Positions 53,388 through 64,000 of a DNA stretch of 64,000 bases are shown here, in pieces. Location: NCBI RefSeq assembly GCF_051622035.1, contig NC_135357.1:33026191-33090190 (forward strand), read 5' to 3'. Under the pieces are notes generated by a model. That model searched no databases, had not been told where the DNA came from, and saw only the letters and a list, made by a program, of their open reading frames with translations. The translations under genes and the position numbers were made by a program. The stretch's first letter is position 1. Each line of letters opens with the position of its first letter. This stretch comes from Arctopsyche grandis. Lineage: Eukaryota > Arthropoda > Insecta > Trichoptera > Hydropsychidae.

Positions 53388-55137
53388 TTCTAAAATGCAA
53401 AAAAAATGATACGATTAAAATCAGAATGCAGAGGCAGGGAAACAAAAAGTCACGAGTCATTGCAATCACACAATTTTAGTACGCAGCCCATTAGATACGT
53501 CCTCCTAACCTCGTGTGTACAACGAATGCATATAAAAAAAGCACTTTTTTATTGGTAGGACCTTGGTTGGAATGATGACCTAAAAATTTTTGGTCAGCGA
53601 GTTCAATTTTACCACAAAAGAAAATTCGCCACGTGTTTGCGCGACTGCAACCGCTCAAATTCTACTTTTATTATGATCGATGGCAATGGACTACTAGTGT
53701 TGGTGAAATGTCTTTTAAATGCCCTCACATGAGGCCGCGGATTTATCTCATTTTAGCTTACAAAATTGCAAAAAATCTTAGTTGGTTTTTTCGAAAACGG
53801 TTTAATGAGAGATTTGTCGGCAAATCTAATGGAAATTAAAGTTAAATACAGGTAGTTGATTTAAACCGGTTTATTGCGTATCAATTTTGTTTTTTTTTTT
53901 TAATTATAATTAATATTGCATGATATTTGATAAAACTTCAATCAATATGTTGAAAGTTGACGGAAATGGATTCAAAACTGGAACGGATCTTCATTTTTTG
54001 CATCGACTTAATTAGAACCGTTTCATTATGACTTTTTTTTAGTACTATTATATGTATCTAGAAAATTGACTTCCGTGTTGAATTATACATATAGTAGTTT
54101 GATTGAATGATTTTCTTCAATTTGAATAAGTCATATGTTTATTTTCATTTTTCATATATGCAATAGTGCCATGACAGGTCACTTTTAATCGATAACAAGG
54201 CTAACATTTATATATGGATACCATTTATCGGCCCGGCAAATAAAAAGAATAACCCTCTCTAAAATGGCTCGCACAACAGGTTCGGTTTTCGCCCGGCGAA
54301 TCAAACGTCAAACGGGTTGTCAGTAACGAAAATAAATACCGACCCTAACAACCTAAATTATTAAATTAATAGGGCCAACCCTAACTTAACCTAACTGAAC
54401 CTCACCCTTAAATAAATAAGTGTTGGCTGCTAATATATTACGATTACCCAGTGAAAATGTAACCGGTTATGATTTCATTGAAACGTCACATTTTATTTTT
54501 GCTACTGGCAACCCGATTGACGTTTATATTGCGGGGCGAACGCTGATTCTGTCGTGCGAGCTATTTTAGAGATGTTGATTTGACATTAAATGTTATTTTG
54601 ACATTTGTCATGTAATTTATTTTACAGCCGTGTCAAAAATATTATCCCTTTTATTATTATTGTACGTTTTTTATTAGATTCACTCTGTTAGTTCAGTGAC
54701 ATTTTTGCTCGTGATCTGATTTTGAACCCCTTTCACTGTTTAGATCGCTTTGAAAATTTACCGAAATAAGATGTTAGCTGGCATTGAAGTAATCTGATGT
54801 CTCCGAAATGAAGCTATAAGATTTTAATCATTAAAAATTACATCGGAATCTTGTGTCAGATCGAAACAATGACAGTTAACTGTTCAAACACGGCTTTCTA
54901 TCGCCCCTTTGCAACTCACAGCTTTATTTTAGATAGTTTCGCAGATTCCAAAACACGTTGGTAGGACAAAACTGTGCCGTCGCATTCTTTTGAAAACTTC
55001 ACCCCCGTAGTGTTTTCGGTGATATTTTATCCTAGAATTGACATATTTTTGACCTATATTTGAAGAAATGTAGAATAAACTTGTCAAATTAATAATATCG
55101 TACGAATTACGCCTCGCACAGCTGGAGTCCACGTAAT
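53388..55137. other. Region upstream of the ZP gene; no second gene recognised
   Basis: The first ~150 bases include a probable 5'-UTR splice acceptor (minus strand TTTTGCATTTTAG, just before AAATG) and presumably, further right, the promoter and non-coding exon. AACCTAACTTAACCTAAC-type runs occur near 54365-54415. ORFs of 60-70 codons here show no family features. Confidence 0.45.
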
Positions 55138-55370
55138 ACTAGTGGTTGGCGTATAGTGATTTGAACAGAGTGGTCACGGGTTCAAATCCCACTGGTTTCT
55201 GCTGGCCAGACCTTGGATTTGTGACTCCAGGTCGATCGTTTCCTATCCGAGTTTGCCAATTTATTTGATTTTCATTGAAACGGTTGCAATGAATTGGCAA
55301 CCTTGACCATTTTCTCGCCAAATCTCGAGTTTTCAACAATCTCGAATTTCGGTGAATTGTATAAAATGGT
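55138..55370 (+). mobile_element. tRNA-derived SINE, copy 1
   Basis: The head has a pol III B box, GGTTCAAATCC (55179-55189), and a degenerate A box about 40 bases upstream. The body (CAGACCTTGG, CCAGGTCGATCGTTTCCTAT, TTTGCCAATTTATTTGATTT) recurs at 63750-63960 and, truncated, at about 56955-57060. A folded tRNA cannot be drawn (weak T stem), so it is a SINE and not a tRNA gene. Confidence 0.72.
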
Positions 55371-55689
55371 GCAAATTTACAAATTTGACTATAAATGTCT
55401 CGGTGGATATTAATTGATATGTATTTATGTACTTTATATAAGTATAATACTAATAATGTTTGTATCAAATGTACAATGTTTCTGGCCAGTACAATGTTAC
55501 CTGTTAGGCCTTCCTGGTATATACGAAAAAATACCGCTAATCAAATTTGCGAGAGAGGAAGGGCATGCCGATTTCATTGGAACCATCACAAAGATTAAGA
55601 TAGATAAACTTGCAACTCTTTAATAAGATTTAATTAACCATCCAGATATTGATATTGGCAGCGATATACGTATAATCATCAAGAAAATC
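55371..55689. other. Spacer
   Basis: AT-rich. Overlapping 60-70-codon frames (55395-55623) show no recognisable domain. Confidence 0.4.
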
Positions 55690-55790
55690 GAAAGCATTTT
55701 TTTTATTCCAGCTGGTATTTGAACCCACGACCTCTCTACTGGCAAACAATCGCTTAATCAGTGTGTTTTGCTTTGCGTAATGATAGATTT
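55690..55790 (-). mobile_element. Second tRNA-like SINE head, minus strand
   Basis: The minus strand reads GATTAAGCGATTG … GTCGTGGGTTCAAATACC followed by an AATAAAAAAAATGC A-rich tail. The B-box-like GGTTCAAATAC is at 55725-55715. It differs in body from the SINE at 55138. The T stem does not pair, so not a tRNA gene. Confidence 0.45.
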
Positions 55791-56526
55791 AATCCTAAAA
55801 GTAGATGATTCGTGAAAATAATTGATTTGGTAGGACAGAATGTTGCGAAGAAGAATAGGCGTGTGTTTTTTTGAAAATTCTGATTTTTCAGTTACATCAT
55901 TGTTCGATTGCATAAATTTTCACTCATTGTCAGTATTTTTAACGCATTTTAAATTTCCCAACAAACTCTTCACATAGTAAAAAAAATACCCATACACGAG
56001 TGTACGATTTAAATAATTTATGATTTTTTTCTTCAATTCTGTCGTCCACGAGAGCTTTTGCTTTCTAACTTAAGTTGCGCAAAACGGACATATCAGCGAC
56101 AATGATTGTGCAAATAACGTCAATATAAGTTTTTTTTGCCATCCTCAAATATTACTGCGAAATTGAACGATATGTAATAAAAACGATGACCGTTGACTCG
56201 TAATTTGAAAGTCTTCTTTTTTTTGTTGTTGTTATCACATTTTGTTTGTAATAACCTTTCTCCGAACAGTAATGAATAAATAGTGAGCGTAAAAAACCGA
56301 AAAAAAAACATTGCGCAATATTCTATAGGGATTTGTATGATATGTATGAGCTGTTATATTTGAAAGTCCAATTTTCAATTCCAAAAACACAATATCTGTT
56401 TGAATTAATTCACAAATTGTTATCACAGTGAACCATTTTGTGTTGGTAAAATCATCCTGGCCGCCTACGTCTGGCTTATCACTTATTTTAATTCGATATG
56501 TCCAGAATCTGGGAAAAGCAGAATAA
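55791..56526. other. AT-rich spacer
   Basis: No supported gene, RNA or repeat. Several short low-complexity frames only. Confidence 0.5.
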
Positions 56527-56806
56527 GGGCGAAATCACACTGAGTGGTACGGAAGGTCATGTCCTTGGCTCCCCGCTGTGACAGTGGTGTTCCCCAAACC
56601 GAATTCGGGTGTAGTTGCACGTGCAGAGTGCATATATTTCTCCTACATTTCTTCAAATACGGGATTCGCTGTTATCGATAACTGTCAAGCAAGGATAAAT
56701 ACAAGGGTGATTTTTGAGACCGTGTCCCATGCATGCAAGCTAGGGGTGTTTAAAAGTATCTAAAAAAAAAAACACGTACCACGTACCATTCAGTGTGTTT
56801 TCGCTC
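56527..56806. mobile_element. Harbinger-type MITE (~280 bp)
   Basis: Ends GGGCGAAATCACACTGAGTG and CATTCAGTGTGTTTTCGCTC are inverted repeats. Internally TTATCGATAACTGTCAAGC and TTTAAAAGTATCTAAAAAA match the arms of the element at 40117-41389. Flanking TAA/TAT fits a decayed 3-bp duplication. No protein coding. Confidence 0.75.
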
Positions 56807-56939
56807 TATATAAACGTATTATAGGCCACCAGTATTGTTAAATAGTCAGCCAGCAGCCAGCAGTATGGTTGCGTTGATACTAAGCACCGAGAGGTCTCGT
56901 GAGCTGACCTTGATTGAAAATAATTTATTCCGAGTATAA

Positions 56940-57110
56940 TCTTTAAAGCTGCTGATCAGACTTGGATATTTATGCCCACAAGTCGATCGTTTCCTATCAT
57001 AGTTTACCAATTTATTTGATTTCACTGTTGAAGCGGTTCCTCCGTAAAATTGGCGAAAACCATCCCACCCACTATGTCACCACTATTTGAATATGATTTC
57101 AAAAAATTAT
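56940..57110 (+). mobile_element. Truncated SINE copy
   Basis: CAGACTTGGATATTTATGCC, then GTCGATCGTTTCCTATCATAG and TTTACCAATTTATTTGATTT are the body of the SINE family at 55138; the pol III head is missing. Confidence 0.6.
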
Positions 57111-57202
57111 TATCTATAACATATGTTGATGTCTCGCTAATTTTCTTATATATATAGTATTTGTTTTGTGCTTATTGTATGTCTGGTCACAGTGACGCGT
57201 TA

Positions 57203-57437
57203 GAGTATTCTGTAATGTCACTGTGGCTAATATGTAAATGAATAAACAAATTTCTCGAAGGGTTTTTTTTTATAAAAGAATACCAAGAAGGACATGACTT
57301 TGTTTGAGCATAGATTTTTAAAATGACCCAGAATAGGCCCATGTGGAGGCCCATTATCCCGATACCAAAGGTATCGGGATATAACACAGTGGCACTACAC
57401 ATAAGAGTGTTCTGTAATGTCACTGTGGCTAATATGA
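57203..57437. repeat. Direct repeats around a perfect hairpin
   Basis: A ~31-bp repeat, TTCTGTAATGTCACTGTGG plus CTAATATG, occurs at 57206-57236 and 57407-57437. Between them lies a perfect 12-bp stem TATCCCGATACC / GGTATCGGGATA with an AAA loop (57355-57381). No gene recognised. Confidence 0.8.
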
Positions 57438-58317
57438 AATAAATAATTGATAAATATTGTTAAGTGCAACACATTATATTTAATGTTTTGCGAAGAAAAG
57501 TGGACTTATGCCTCTTTCAAATATAACAGCTCATATATTAAGCTATATGAATGGGATCAAGTGGAGATTTTATATACACAAATAACTTCCAGGCCAAAAA
57601 AACCACTCAATGAGTCAATCAAATCGCCCATAATAGAGCTATGCGTTACTCAATGCAATGGTTCATCGATGACCGTCACTTTCGTCCGACAGTAGTAGAA
57701 GAAGAAGACACTTATGTACGTCATTACGTAAACGAGACACGATGAGATGATTCAATGTCTTCTTGTTGTTGTTGCTGTTGTCTTCTTGCACTTGTTATTA
57801 TTTAACGATTCGCACTTTCACCGACGGCCATTCGGCACGCGATCAATACATACATACATATATTGTGCTAGACTTTTAGGCAAACAACGCGAAGTTCGTC
57901 AATCTTTTGAGTGCGATTACACGCGGCGATTCTCAACAGTTTGCAGTGGTGCAATTTTCACAACAGTCTCCTCGGATGCAATCGATCTTTGTTCTTTACG
58001 GTGTGCGATGCTCCAGAATCCGGAGAATCGAGTCGTTTTGGCAGAAGAATCGCGCAATCGTTGCGCAATCTCTAAGTTGACCTTTCTGAAGTTGACACTA
58101 TTGTTCGGTTTATATGGAAATCGGCACTTAATATATGTGCTTTAGAAGAGATTTATAGGAGATGATCGGTGAAGGACTATTAACTGGCGTTCTTCTTTGT
58201 GAAACAATAGCTAGAAATCAAAAGTATATGGAAATGAAGCTGGGATGAAATTCTTTAAAGTAGTGGTGGTTGTAATGAGAAAGAAAATCCTTTGATATTG
58301 AACTTTAGCGAATTTAA
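57438..58317. other. Spacer with one unassigned 132-codon frame
   Basis: The plus-strand frame 57747-58145 has a hydrophobic N-terminus (CLLVVVAVVFLHLLLF) and then no recognisable domain. It includes a (CATA)n run and could be chance or part of an unrecognised exon. I do not call it a gene. Confidence 0.35.
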
Positions 58318-58600
58318 ATCTGCTTTAGGTAATTGACTTTAGAGAGTCTTTAATTACATAATATTATGTATTAGATGTATTATGAGCATTTATAAAATTT
58401 GTAAATAGGTTTTTGAGCTGTTTTTCCTATTATGCTGTACATTAACATTATAATAATATAATACTATGATTACTTACCAAATTAAATTTAAATTGTAAAA
58501 TAGAAAATGATCAGTAGATCAGTAGCTATTAAAATAGATATAAGATGTATTGTGAACATAATTTCGTAATAGTAAAAAGCATTTAAAAATCAAAATCAAA
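58318..58600 (+). repeat. Dispersed repeat, copy 1 of a direct pair
   Basis: GACTTTAGAGAGTCTTTAAT through GTAAAAAGCATTTAA matches 58980-59255. Its central 150 bases also occur at about 34200-34345. Confidence 0.85.
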
Positions 58601-58974
58601 TTGATTAGAACTTGTGCTTGACGAAACTCGTTGTTTCAGGTTTTAGGAAGATAATACACATGTTGAATTTGAATTTTAGAATTATCAGGAAAGGATATTG
58701 ATTATAATATCACAGGGAAAATTTTGTATCGAAATAAATGTGAACTACATATATTGATTGTATTACTAATTGGTCAATTAATTCACAAAACATCATAAAA
58801 AAGGCTTTTTTTTGTACAATTGCCTTGATGAAAGTCTCCCGGTCTAATATTATCGATAAGGAATGAAAAATAAACGCGAAAGTTCAAAGATTTTATATGT
58901 ACATACATACATATGTAAGTATATCAATCCAGAAATGTCTATACCCTTCAGGTATAAACACAGATTACCTAAAC
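58601..58974. other. Spacer between repeat copies
   Basis: AT-rich, no recognised feature. Confidence 0.5.
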
Positions 58975-59258
58975 ACAATCTGCTTTAGGTCATCGACTTT
59001 AGAGAGTCTTTAATTAATATTATGTATTAGATGTATTATGAGCGTTTATAAGAATTGTAAATAGGTTTTTGAGCTCTTTTTCCTATTATGCTGTACATAT
59101 TAACATTATAATAATTTAATACTATGATTACTAACCAAATAAAATAATATTGTAAAATAGAAAATGATCAGTAGATCAGTAGCTATTAAAATAGATATAA
59201 GATGTATTTTGAACATAATTTCGTAATAATAAAAAGCATTTAACAATCAAAATTTTAA
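58975..59258 (+). repeat. Dispersed repeat, copy 2 of a direct pair
   Basis: Same family as 58318-58600, about 660 bases apart, with small indels. Confidence 0.85.
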
Positions 59259-59639
59259 CTAGAGTTGTTTTGAATTAAGGATATGTTCTAAGCGGGGCTT
59301 GAAATGGACGGAAGCGTAAATAATATGCCAATATTGCCAATATTGATTGAATATGTCATAATTCATGTCTACTCCTTTCCTTTTGGGGATGTTTGGATAT
59401 AATTCCCGTGAACTTCGGAGAAACTTCTCATTAATTCGTTTTGCTATCCAGTTTCTACGTGGTCGTTGCTGGAGCAGTTGGTACTTTATGTCCCTAATAA
59501 TTATGTGCGTGGTAGACATCATCATTTGATGGTTGTATCTCCTGCTCACACAGTTCTTTATCGAATGGCTCCAATTCGAAGAGCTATCTGACTTCTTAAT
59601 GAAATAGTTGCTGCTGAGCCTAAATGTGATATTTTCCAC
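59259..59639 (-). CDS. Hypothetical 126-codon frame, unknown
   Basis: Minus-strand ATG frame beginning MENITFRLSSNYFIKKSDSS and ending at the edge of the dispersed repeat. It is rich in Asn, Ser, Arg and Tyr, contains RPRRNWIAKRINEKFL, and has no signal peptide, zinc site or known motif. It may be a relic of a transposon protein or chance. Reported only because it is longer than neighbouring noise. Confidence 0.2.
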   Translation of the reverse strand: MENITFRLSSNYFIKKSDSSSNWSHSIKNCVSRRYNHQMMMSTTHIIIRDIKYQLLQQRPRRNWIAKRINEKFLRSSRELYPNIPKRKGVDMNYDIFNQYWQYWHIIYASVHFKPRLEHILNSKQL

Positions 59640-62151
59640 CTCAGTGAGCGTAGATTATCGGAGACTATTTTAGGTTATTTGTCTGGTAGCCTGCGCTCAT
59701 CGTTATTTTCATAGTTGAATGTGATGTGTGAGTAGAATTTTGATCGTTTCTCTTCCATTTGGGCCTAGCAGGGATGTTTTGTATTTGCGGCTGTTTCTTA
59801 TATATTGGTGTTGGCTATAGCTGGAAGACATTCCCAACTTTATTGTTTATTATTTGATATTTTTACTTTATATACTATTATTATAATGCAATTGTTTTTA
59901 TGTATAAATGTATTCAATTTGCTAGGGCTTTGCGATTTCATGTATTTATATCGGCTTTGAGCAAAAAGTTCGGTTCGGACGATCGGAATTTCTATGAATT
60001 TGCAACAATTCTTTCACCGAATTCGATTATTTTCTTTTAAATTGTCGGCTTGCTTATTTGAACGAAATTACTAAGAACCAAAATTTAAAAATTTTTTAGT
60101 CTTACATATGTACATACATGTCCCTCTGATGAGAAAACTTGAAATTAGCAAACGTATCAAATAAATAAGTAATGATTAATTTGAGAAACCCTGACACAAA
60201 TATCTATTATGAATACATATAATATATGTATATATATATATAGATATTTACATATGAAGACTTTTGAAGATACTCTTCTTCGAACAGTGGCCCGTTGAGC
60301 TCATATTTTACACCAGGTTTTCTCAAACAACCGAAAAAAAGTATCAGCTGAAAAAAAGTCTCTAGGTTTGTTTTTCAGAGACAGTATATGATGATCAGCT
60401 GGTGATGATGGAGGAGATTGGTGACCAAAGTTTGTGTATAGCAAAAGATAATGATAGTAAATATCAGAATAGTAGTTTAATTTGAAACCTGGATGTTGAA
60501 GGTTACATGGAATGCTGTGTAAGCTTCGGTGCACTCAAGTATAGTACCTATATATTTTGTATCAGTATAACTAGAAGACGTAGAAAGCTAAGAACACGAA
60601 TGAAAAGTATTTACACAAACGAAGAACATGACATGCAGCTATGTAGAAGGAGACGCTCGAATTCAAGAGTATTAGAAACAAAGCAGTCTACGAGTACTGT
60701 AAGGTGAAGAGTACTCGAATATAACCCAAAGAACATATTTGTCTTTTGCGAGCATAAAAAGACCATGATGATATTCAAAATCTGTTAATTGGAGATGAAA
60801 AATGCTCATTAAAGAAATGTTTCCCCAGAGCAATTATTATGTATTACGAAAGTGGACAAGTTCTTCTGGGAGCATTTTTTCGGGTGCACTATTTAGTACT
60901 GTCGACATTACCCATGCATTGAGCGGGCGCATAAACAATTTTAACGATTTGTAAATACTCAAAAGTTTCGAAACGACTTGATAAATAAAATTTTCCAGCG
61001 TATGAGAACCACCATCTCTGAACAATAAAATTTACCAAACAGAAAAAACTATCAAAAGAAGCACTTCCTCTTGTTGCTCAATAATAGTACCATCGGTACA
61101 CACTTCCTCGAGATCTCATCGTTTTTTCGTACTTATTTTAATTTGATTATGAAGCACACACACACACACACACACACACATACGTAGGTATTTAAATGAT
61201 AAAGTCAGTGAAAGTGGGTGCATAACCGTTTCAGTATAATGACGATCTGCGAGCAGAAGTTTTGGGTCATGACCCAGGTCTTCTTCAATTGCGCAATCGG
61301 TGAAAAGTTGACTCGAATTTGCTTGTTATCAATATGGAGATTTAACACTTTCTGTTTTTTTGTTTTTGAGGTAGGTACATAGTTCAGAAGTTCACAGATC
61401 AGTTTCCAACAGGCTTGAATGACGCTTCAGTGCATCTCGTAGTGTGAGAATATTTCGAAAAGTATGAAAATTTTTGCACGTGTACTTCCTTTGTGCATTC
61501 CATTATGCAATGTCGCGATTCGCTTCTAATAATGTATGGATTTTTCATTTTCCTTTTGTCGTTTCTCATAATTTATCCGGTTTTTGTCGTTTGATTCGTT
61601 CGCTTGCACAATCAATGCACCCGTCAAATTTGATAAATTGACAGAAGTTTTGTGCGCACGAATGTGTGCGAATGTGTGCGAATCGTCAGAGTTATTCGAT
61701 TGCGAAACTTTCATGTGAAGGTAAATGTGTATGTGAAAAGTTAACAATTATATGCGTGCGTTAATTGGTTAATGAGTGAAGCGGGCAAGTGCCGTTGTGT
61801 TTTCACTTGTTCGCATACTCCAAGGTCATTGCTGTTGAATGATTGGATTTAGTTAAATTTGGGACACTTTGGTATGATTGTGTACTGTTTCGAGGCATAT
61901 AATAGGCCTTGTATTTCGCTTAATTATACTAAAATAATTATATGTAGTGTTTTTATATAATGGCGACATTTTTTTCATTTCACAAGTCGCATTAGCGAAA
62001 TGGTAGTATTTTCTTTCTTTAGAAAAAGCCTTAAAAGTATTCCAAATAATACTATATTACATACATTCAATACCTATTCAATAGGTTTAGTAAAATATGT
62101 TCTTTTAAGATAAAATATCTATCTATATATATATATATATATACATATATA
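59640..62151. other. AT-rich spacer with (CA)n microsatellite
   Basis: No supported gene. A (CA)14-15 run lies at 61152-61181, GAATGTGTGC is tandemly repeated near 61660-61680, and (TA)n occurs near 62128. CATATGTACATAC-type runs are scattered. Confidence 0.55.
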
Positions 62152-62360
62152 CTAGTTGTTTTACCCGGCTTCGCTCAGTATTTGTAATATAAACAGCTTA
62201 AACATTTGCTTTTTTATTAAATTTATTTGAATCGAAAAAAATATAATATTCAACCAATTGAATTGTCGTCATAGAAACTTTGTTTTGTTTTCGAAGTTCC
62301 CAACCAAAGATAATTGCATACTTATATACATACAAAGTCTCTTTCGAAATTATATATTAG
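62152..62360 (+). mobile_element. Short (satellite-free) copy of the 32137-34185 element
   Basis: Left end ACTAGTTGTTTTACCCGGC, then TTCGCTCAGTATTTGTAATA; right end ATACATACAAAGTCTCTTTC, then GAAATTATATATTAGA. Only about 120 unrelated bases separate the ends. Confidence 0.65.
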
Positions 62361-63489
62361 ATTTGCACATTATGTATAACAATTATATTTTAAATCATAC
62401 TAGATAATATACATATATATATGACTATTGTATTATGTACATATTTAGTTTTATAACCTAAAATAGTACATGTATGAATGATAAGGTTGGTATGCATGAC
62501 TAGAGTGAATGATGAGGTTGGTCGAATGTAATGTTACATTCAGTTTAGACTATTGCGGCGCTCCGACTAGTAAACAATGTTTTAAACCGCTCAACGAGTC
62601 TTTTACTTTTATACATGACTCTTGACAATCAGATCCTGACAGACAGATATGTATATATTTCATATTAGCCGAATTGCCCGGCGTATCTCGGGAGAATAAA
62701 AATTTCATAAGGAGCATTTTATACGACCCTTTTCCAAAATGTTATAAGTTTTACTATGAGGCAAAATACTAAATTTGGTAGTTCTAAATTTAAAACTGCA
62801 GATTTACATATATACATAGTGGAAAAATAGACAAGCATTCTTCTGTATTTAGTTTAGTTTATAAGAAAACATGAGAAAAAGAAGAAGAAGATCGTCAAAC
62901 CATATTGATCTCGCAACGTACAGTTCAATTAGATAATGAGACAGAAAAAAGTGGTTTGAACGCAACGTATCATCATCCGTTTTACCACGTTCCAAATTGG
63001 CGTTCAAGATTTGCGTAATCTCGTTGCAGTTTTGCGCCGTATCCGAAATTCGCGACCAATTATCCGGATAATTCCGGTTAATCGGGAGCACTCGTCACGA
63101 TCTGATTTCCCACGCTCCACATTGTTCTAATTTCGTCGAATTTTCGGAAAAAATACAAACATATGTATACGTATATAAAAAGTATTCATTACGATAGTCT
63201 AAATTGAGCAATCCGGTTGTTAATTGACGACGGTCATCAATTTGATCAAGGCCTGATAATAGAATAGTACTATGTGCGTATAATTTCTTTCATTGTTTTA
63301 GAAACGAGTGTTTTAAAATTCCTCAATTTTTGGTAAAAAATTCCGTAAGATAAATTGTAGCGTATAGAAAAAGTTTTGAATCATACAAGAAGAGAATTAA
63401 GCTAGTAAGGCAAATGCTTTCTTTTACGAGATTTGGGCAGTTTTGAGCAATATATGGGTAGCTTTCTGGACGGCAATTTTACTGTGCGA
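62361..63489. other. AT-rich spacer
   Basis: A degenerate TTGCCCGGCGTATCTCGGG head lies near 62675, possibly another relic of the ACCCGGCTTCGCTC family. No gene. Confidence 0.45.
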
Positions 63490-63715
63490 CAGGAGATCCG
63501 CGCGAGCGATTTTCGTAGCGGCGGTTCCCCTGGTAGCGATTCACATGTGAGATGTAATCATCGAACCAGGTTTGACAGTGATCGATCATTGTGATTTCCA
63601 TAATTGAAGATATGATATAAACTTGTCGGAATAAAGCTGAAAACGCACTGAATCACGTTCTAGGTCTCCCGTAGTGAAAAATTCACAGGGTTACTTTTTT
63701 TCAACAAGTTTCGAA
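63490..63715. mobile_element. Degraded Harbinger-type MITE
   Basis: TTTGACAGTGATCGAT, then CCATAATTG and AACTTGTCGGAATAA (about 63570-63635) aligns with 40330-40395 in the Harbinger-type element. Ends are too decayed to define. Confidence 0.4.
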
Positions 63716-63749
63716 TATGGGAACCACCGTCAAACCCATGTCAATACCA

Positions 63750-63965
63750 GCAGTAAGGGCTAGTGTTTATCATATTATGCTTTTGAGCAGAGTGGTCATG
63801 GTTCGATTCCCACTAGTAGCTGCTAGCCAGACCTTGGTTTGTGAGTCCAGGTCAATCGTTTCTTATCAGAGTTTGTCAATTTTTCTAATTTTCATTGAAA
63901 CAGTTTCTATAAATTGGCATCTACATTTCAATCTCTCTTGCAAATCCCAAGATATTCTGCGTCTT
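63750..63965 (+). mobile_element. tRNA-derived SINE, copy 2
   Basis: Perfect B box GGTTCGATTCC at 63800-63810, then CAGACCTTGGTTTGTGAGTC, CAATCGTTTCTTATCAGAG and TTTTCATTGAAACAG, as in the copy at 55138. Confidence 0.7.
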
Positions 63966-64000
63966 TGGGTTCACCTATTTGTATAATATAGATTCTCCAT

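Noticed and set aside
55138-55215. Possible tRNA gene (B box present)
   Set aside because: T stem and acceptor stem do not pair and the body recurs as a longer repeat; it is a SINE.
55414-55623. 69-codon frame with a hydrophobic start
   Set aside because: No domain, no splice evidence and an overlapping alternative frame; likely chance.

Overview
The window is eukaryotic and almost certainly from an insect. The evidence is ZAD-type C2H2 zinc-finger genes with a short GT-AG intron, a ZP-domain apical-matrix gene with small introns, insect-type Ty3/gypsy, Jockey-like and RTE-like elements, PIF/Harbinger, piggyBac and hAT relics, and AT-rich spacers with CATATGTACATAC-type simple repeats. The order cannot be fixed from sequence alone; a caddisfly or similar holometabolan is only a guess.

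Positions 1-48000 are an accessory region. Five copies of one ZAD zinc-finger module lie in mixed orientation: A (+, 2933-5214), B (-, 10968-12073), C (-, 16214-18100, a pseudogene), D (-, 24839-26107) and E (+, 45396-47671). Each has a 123-nt first exon carrying half of the ZAD, an intron of about 89 nt (interrupted in C), and one large finger exon. Finger number is 21, 7, 9 and 21 in A, B, D and E. A and B, and D and E, are the closest pairs. The modules share upstream DNA with a GTGACCAGTTTT minisatellite, and share 3' flanks. Transposons sit between and inside them: two Ty3/gypsy copies (5433-10213 minus, 34453-39619 plus), two solo LTRs with 4-bp target duplications (14777-15154, 17196-17885), an RTE-like LINE with a 13-bp duplication (18564-20670), a Jockey-like LINE with a 9-bp duplication (43152-45235), a piggyBac-like element (39983-42644) with a nested Harbinger element, and a 3.9-kb unit with near-identical inverted arms of about 0.8 kb (26150-30095) holding decayed Harbinger genes.

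Positions 32137-34185 hold an expanded minisatellite (about 36 alternating 31/41-bp units built on GGGCTTCGCCCC) followed by a GC-rich repeat. Both lie between ends that also occur, without the satellite, at 62152-62360.

Positions 48000-64000 are mostly AT-rich spacer. The one clear host gene there is a complete three-coding-exon ZP-domain membrane protein (minus, 50164-53387, 605 aa). Around it are a 125-bp minisatellite, tRNA-derived SINEs, a Harbinger MITE and dispersed repeats.

The most interesting mechanistic signal is in both gypsy copies. The gag/pol overlap holds a canonical G GGA AAC heptamer, a 5-6-nt spacer, an 8-bp stem and a possible pseudoknot, which fits programmed -1 frameshifting. 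All functional statements are inferred from sequence reading; no database search was run.
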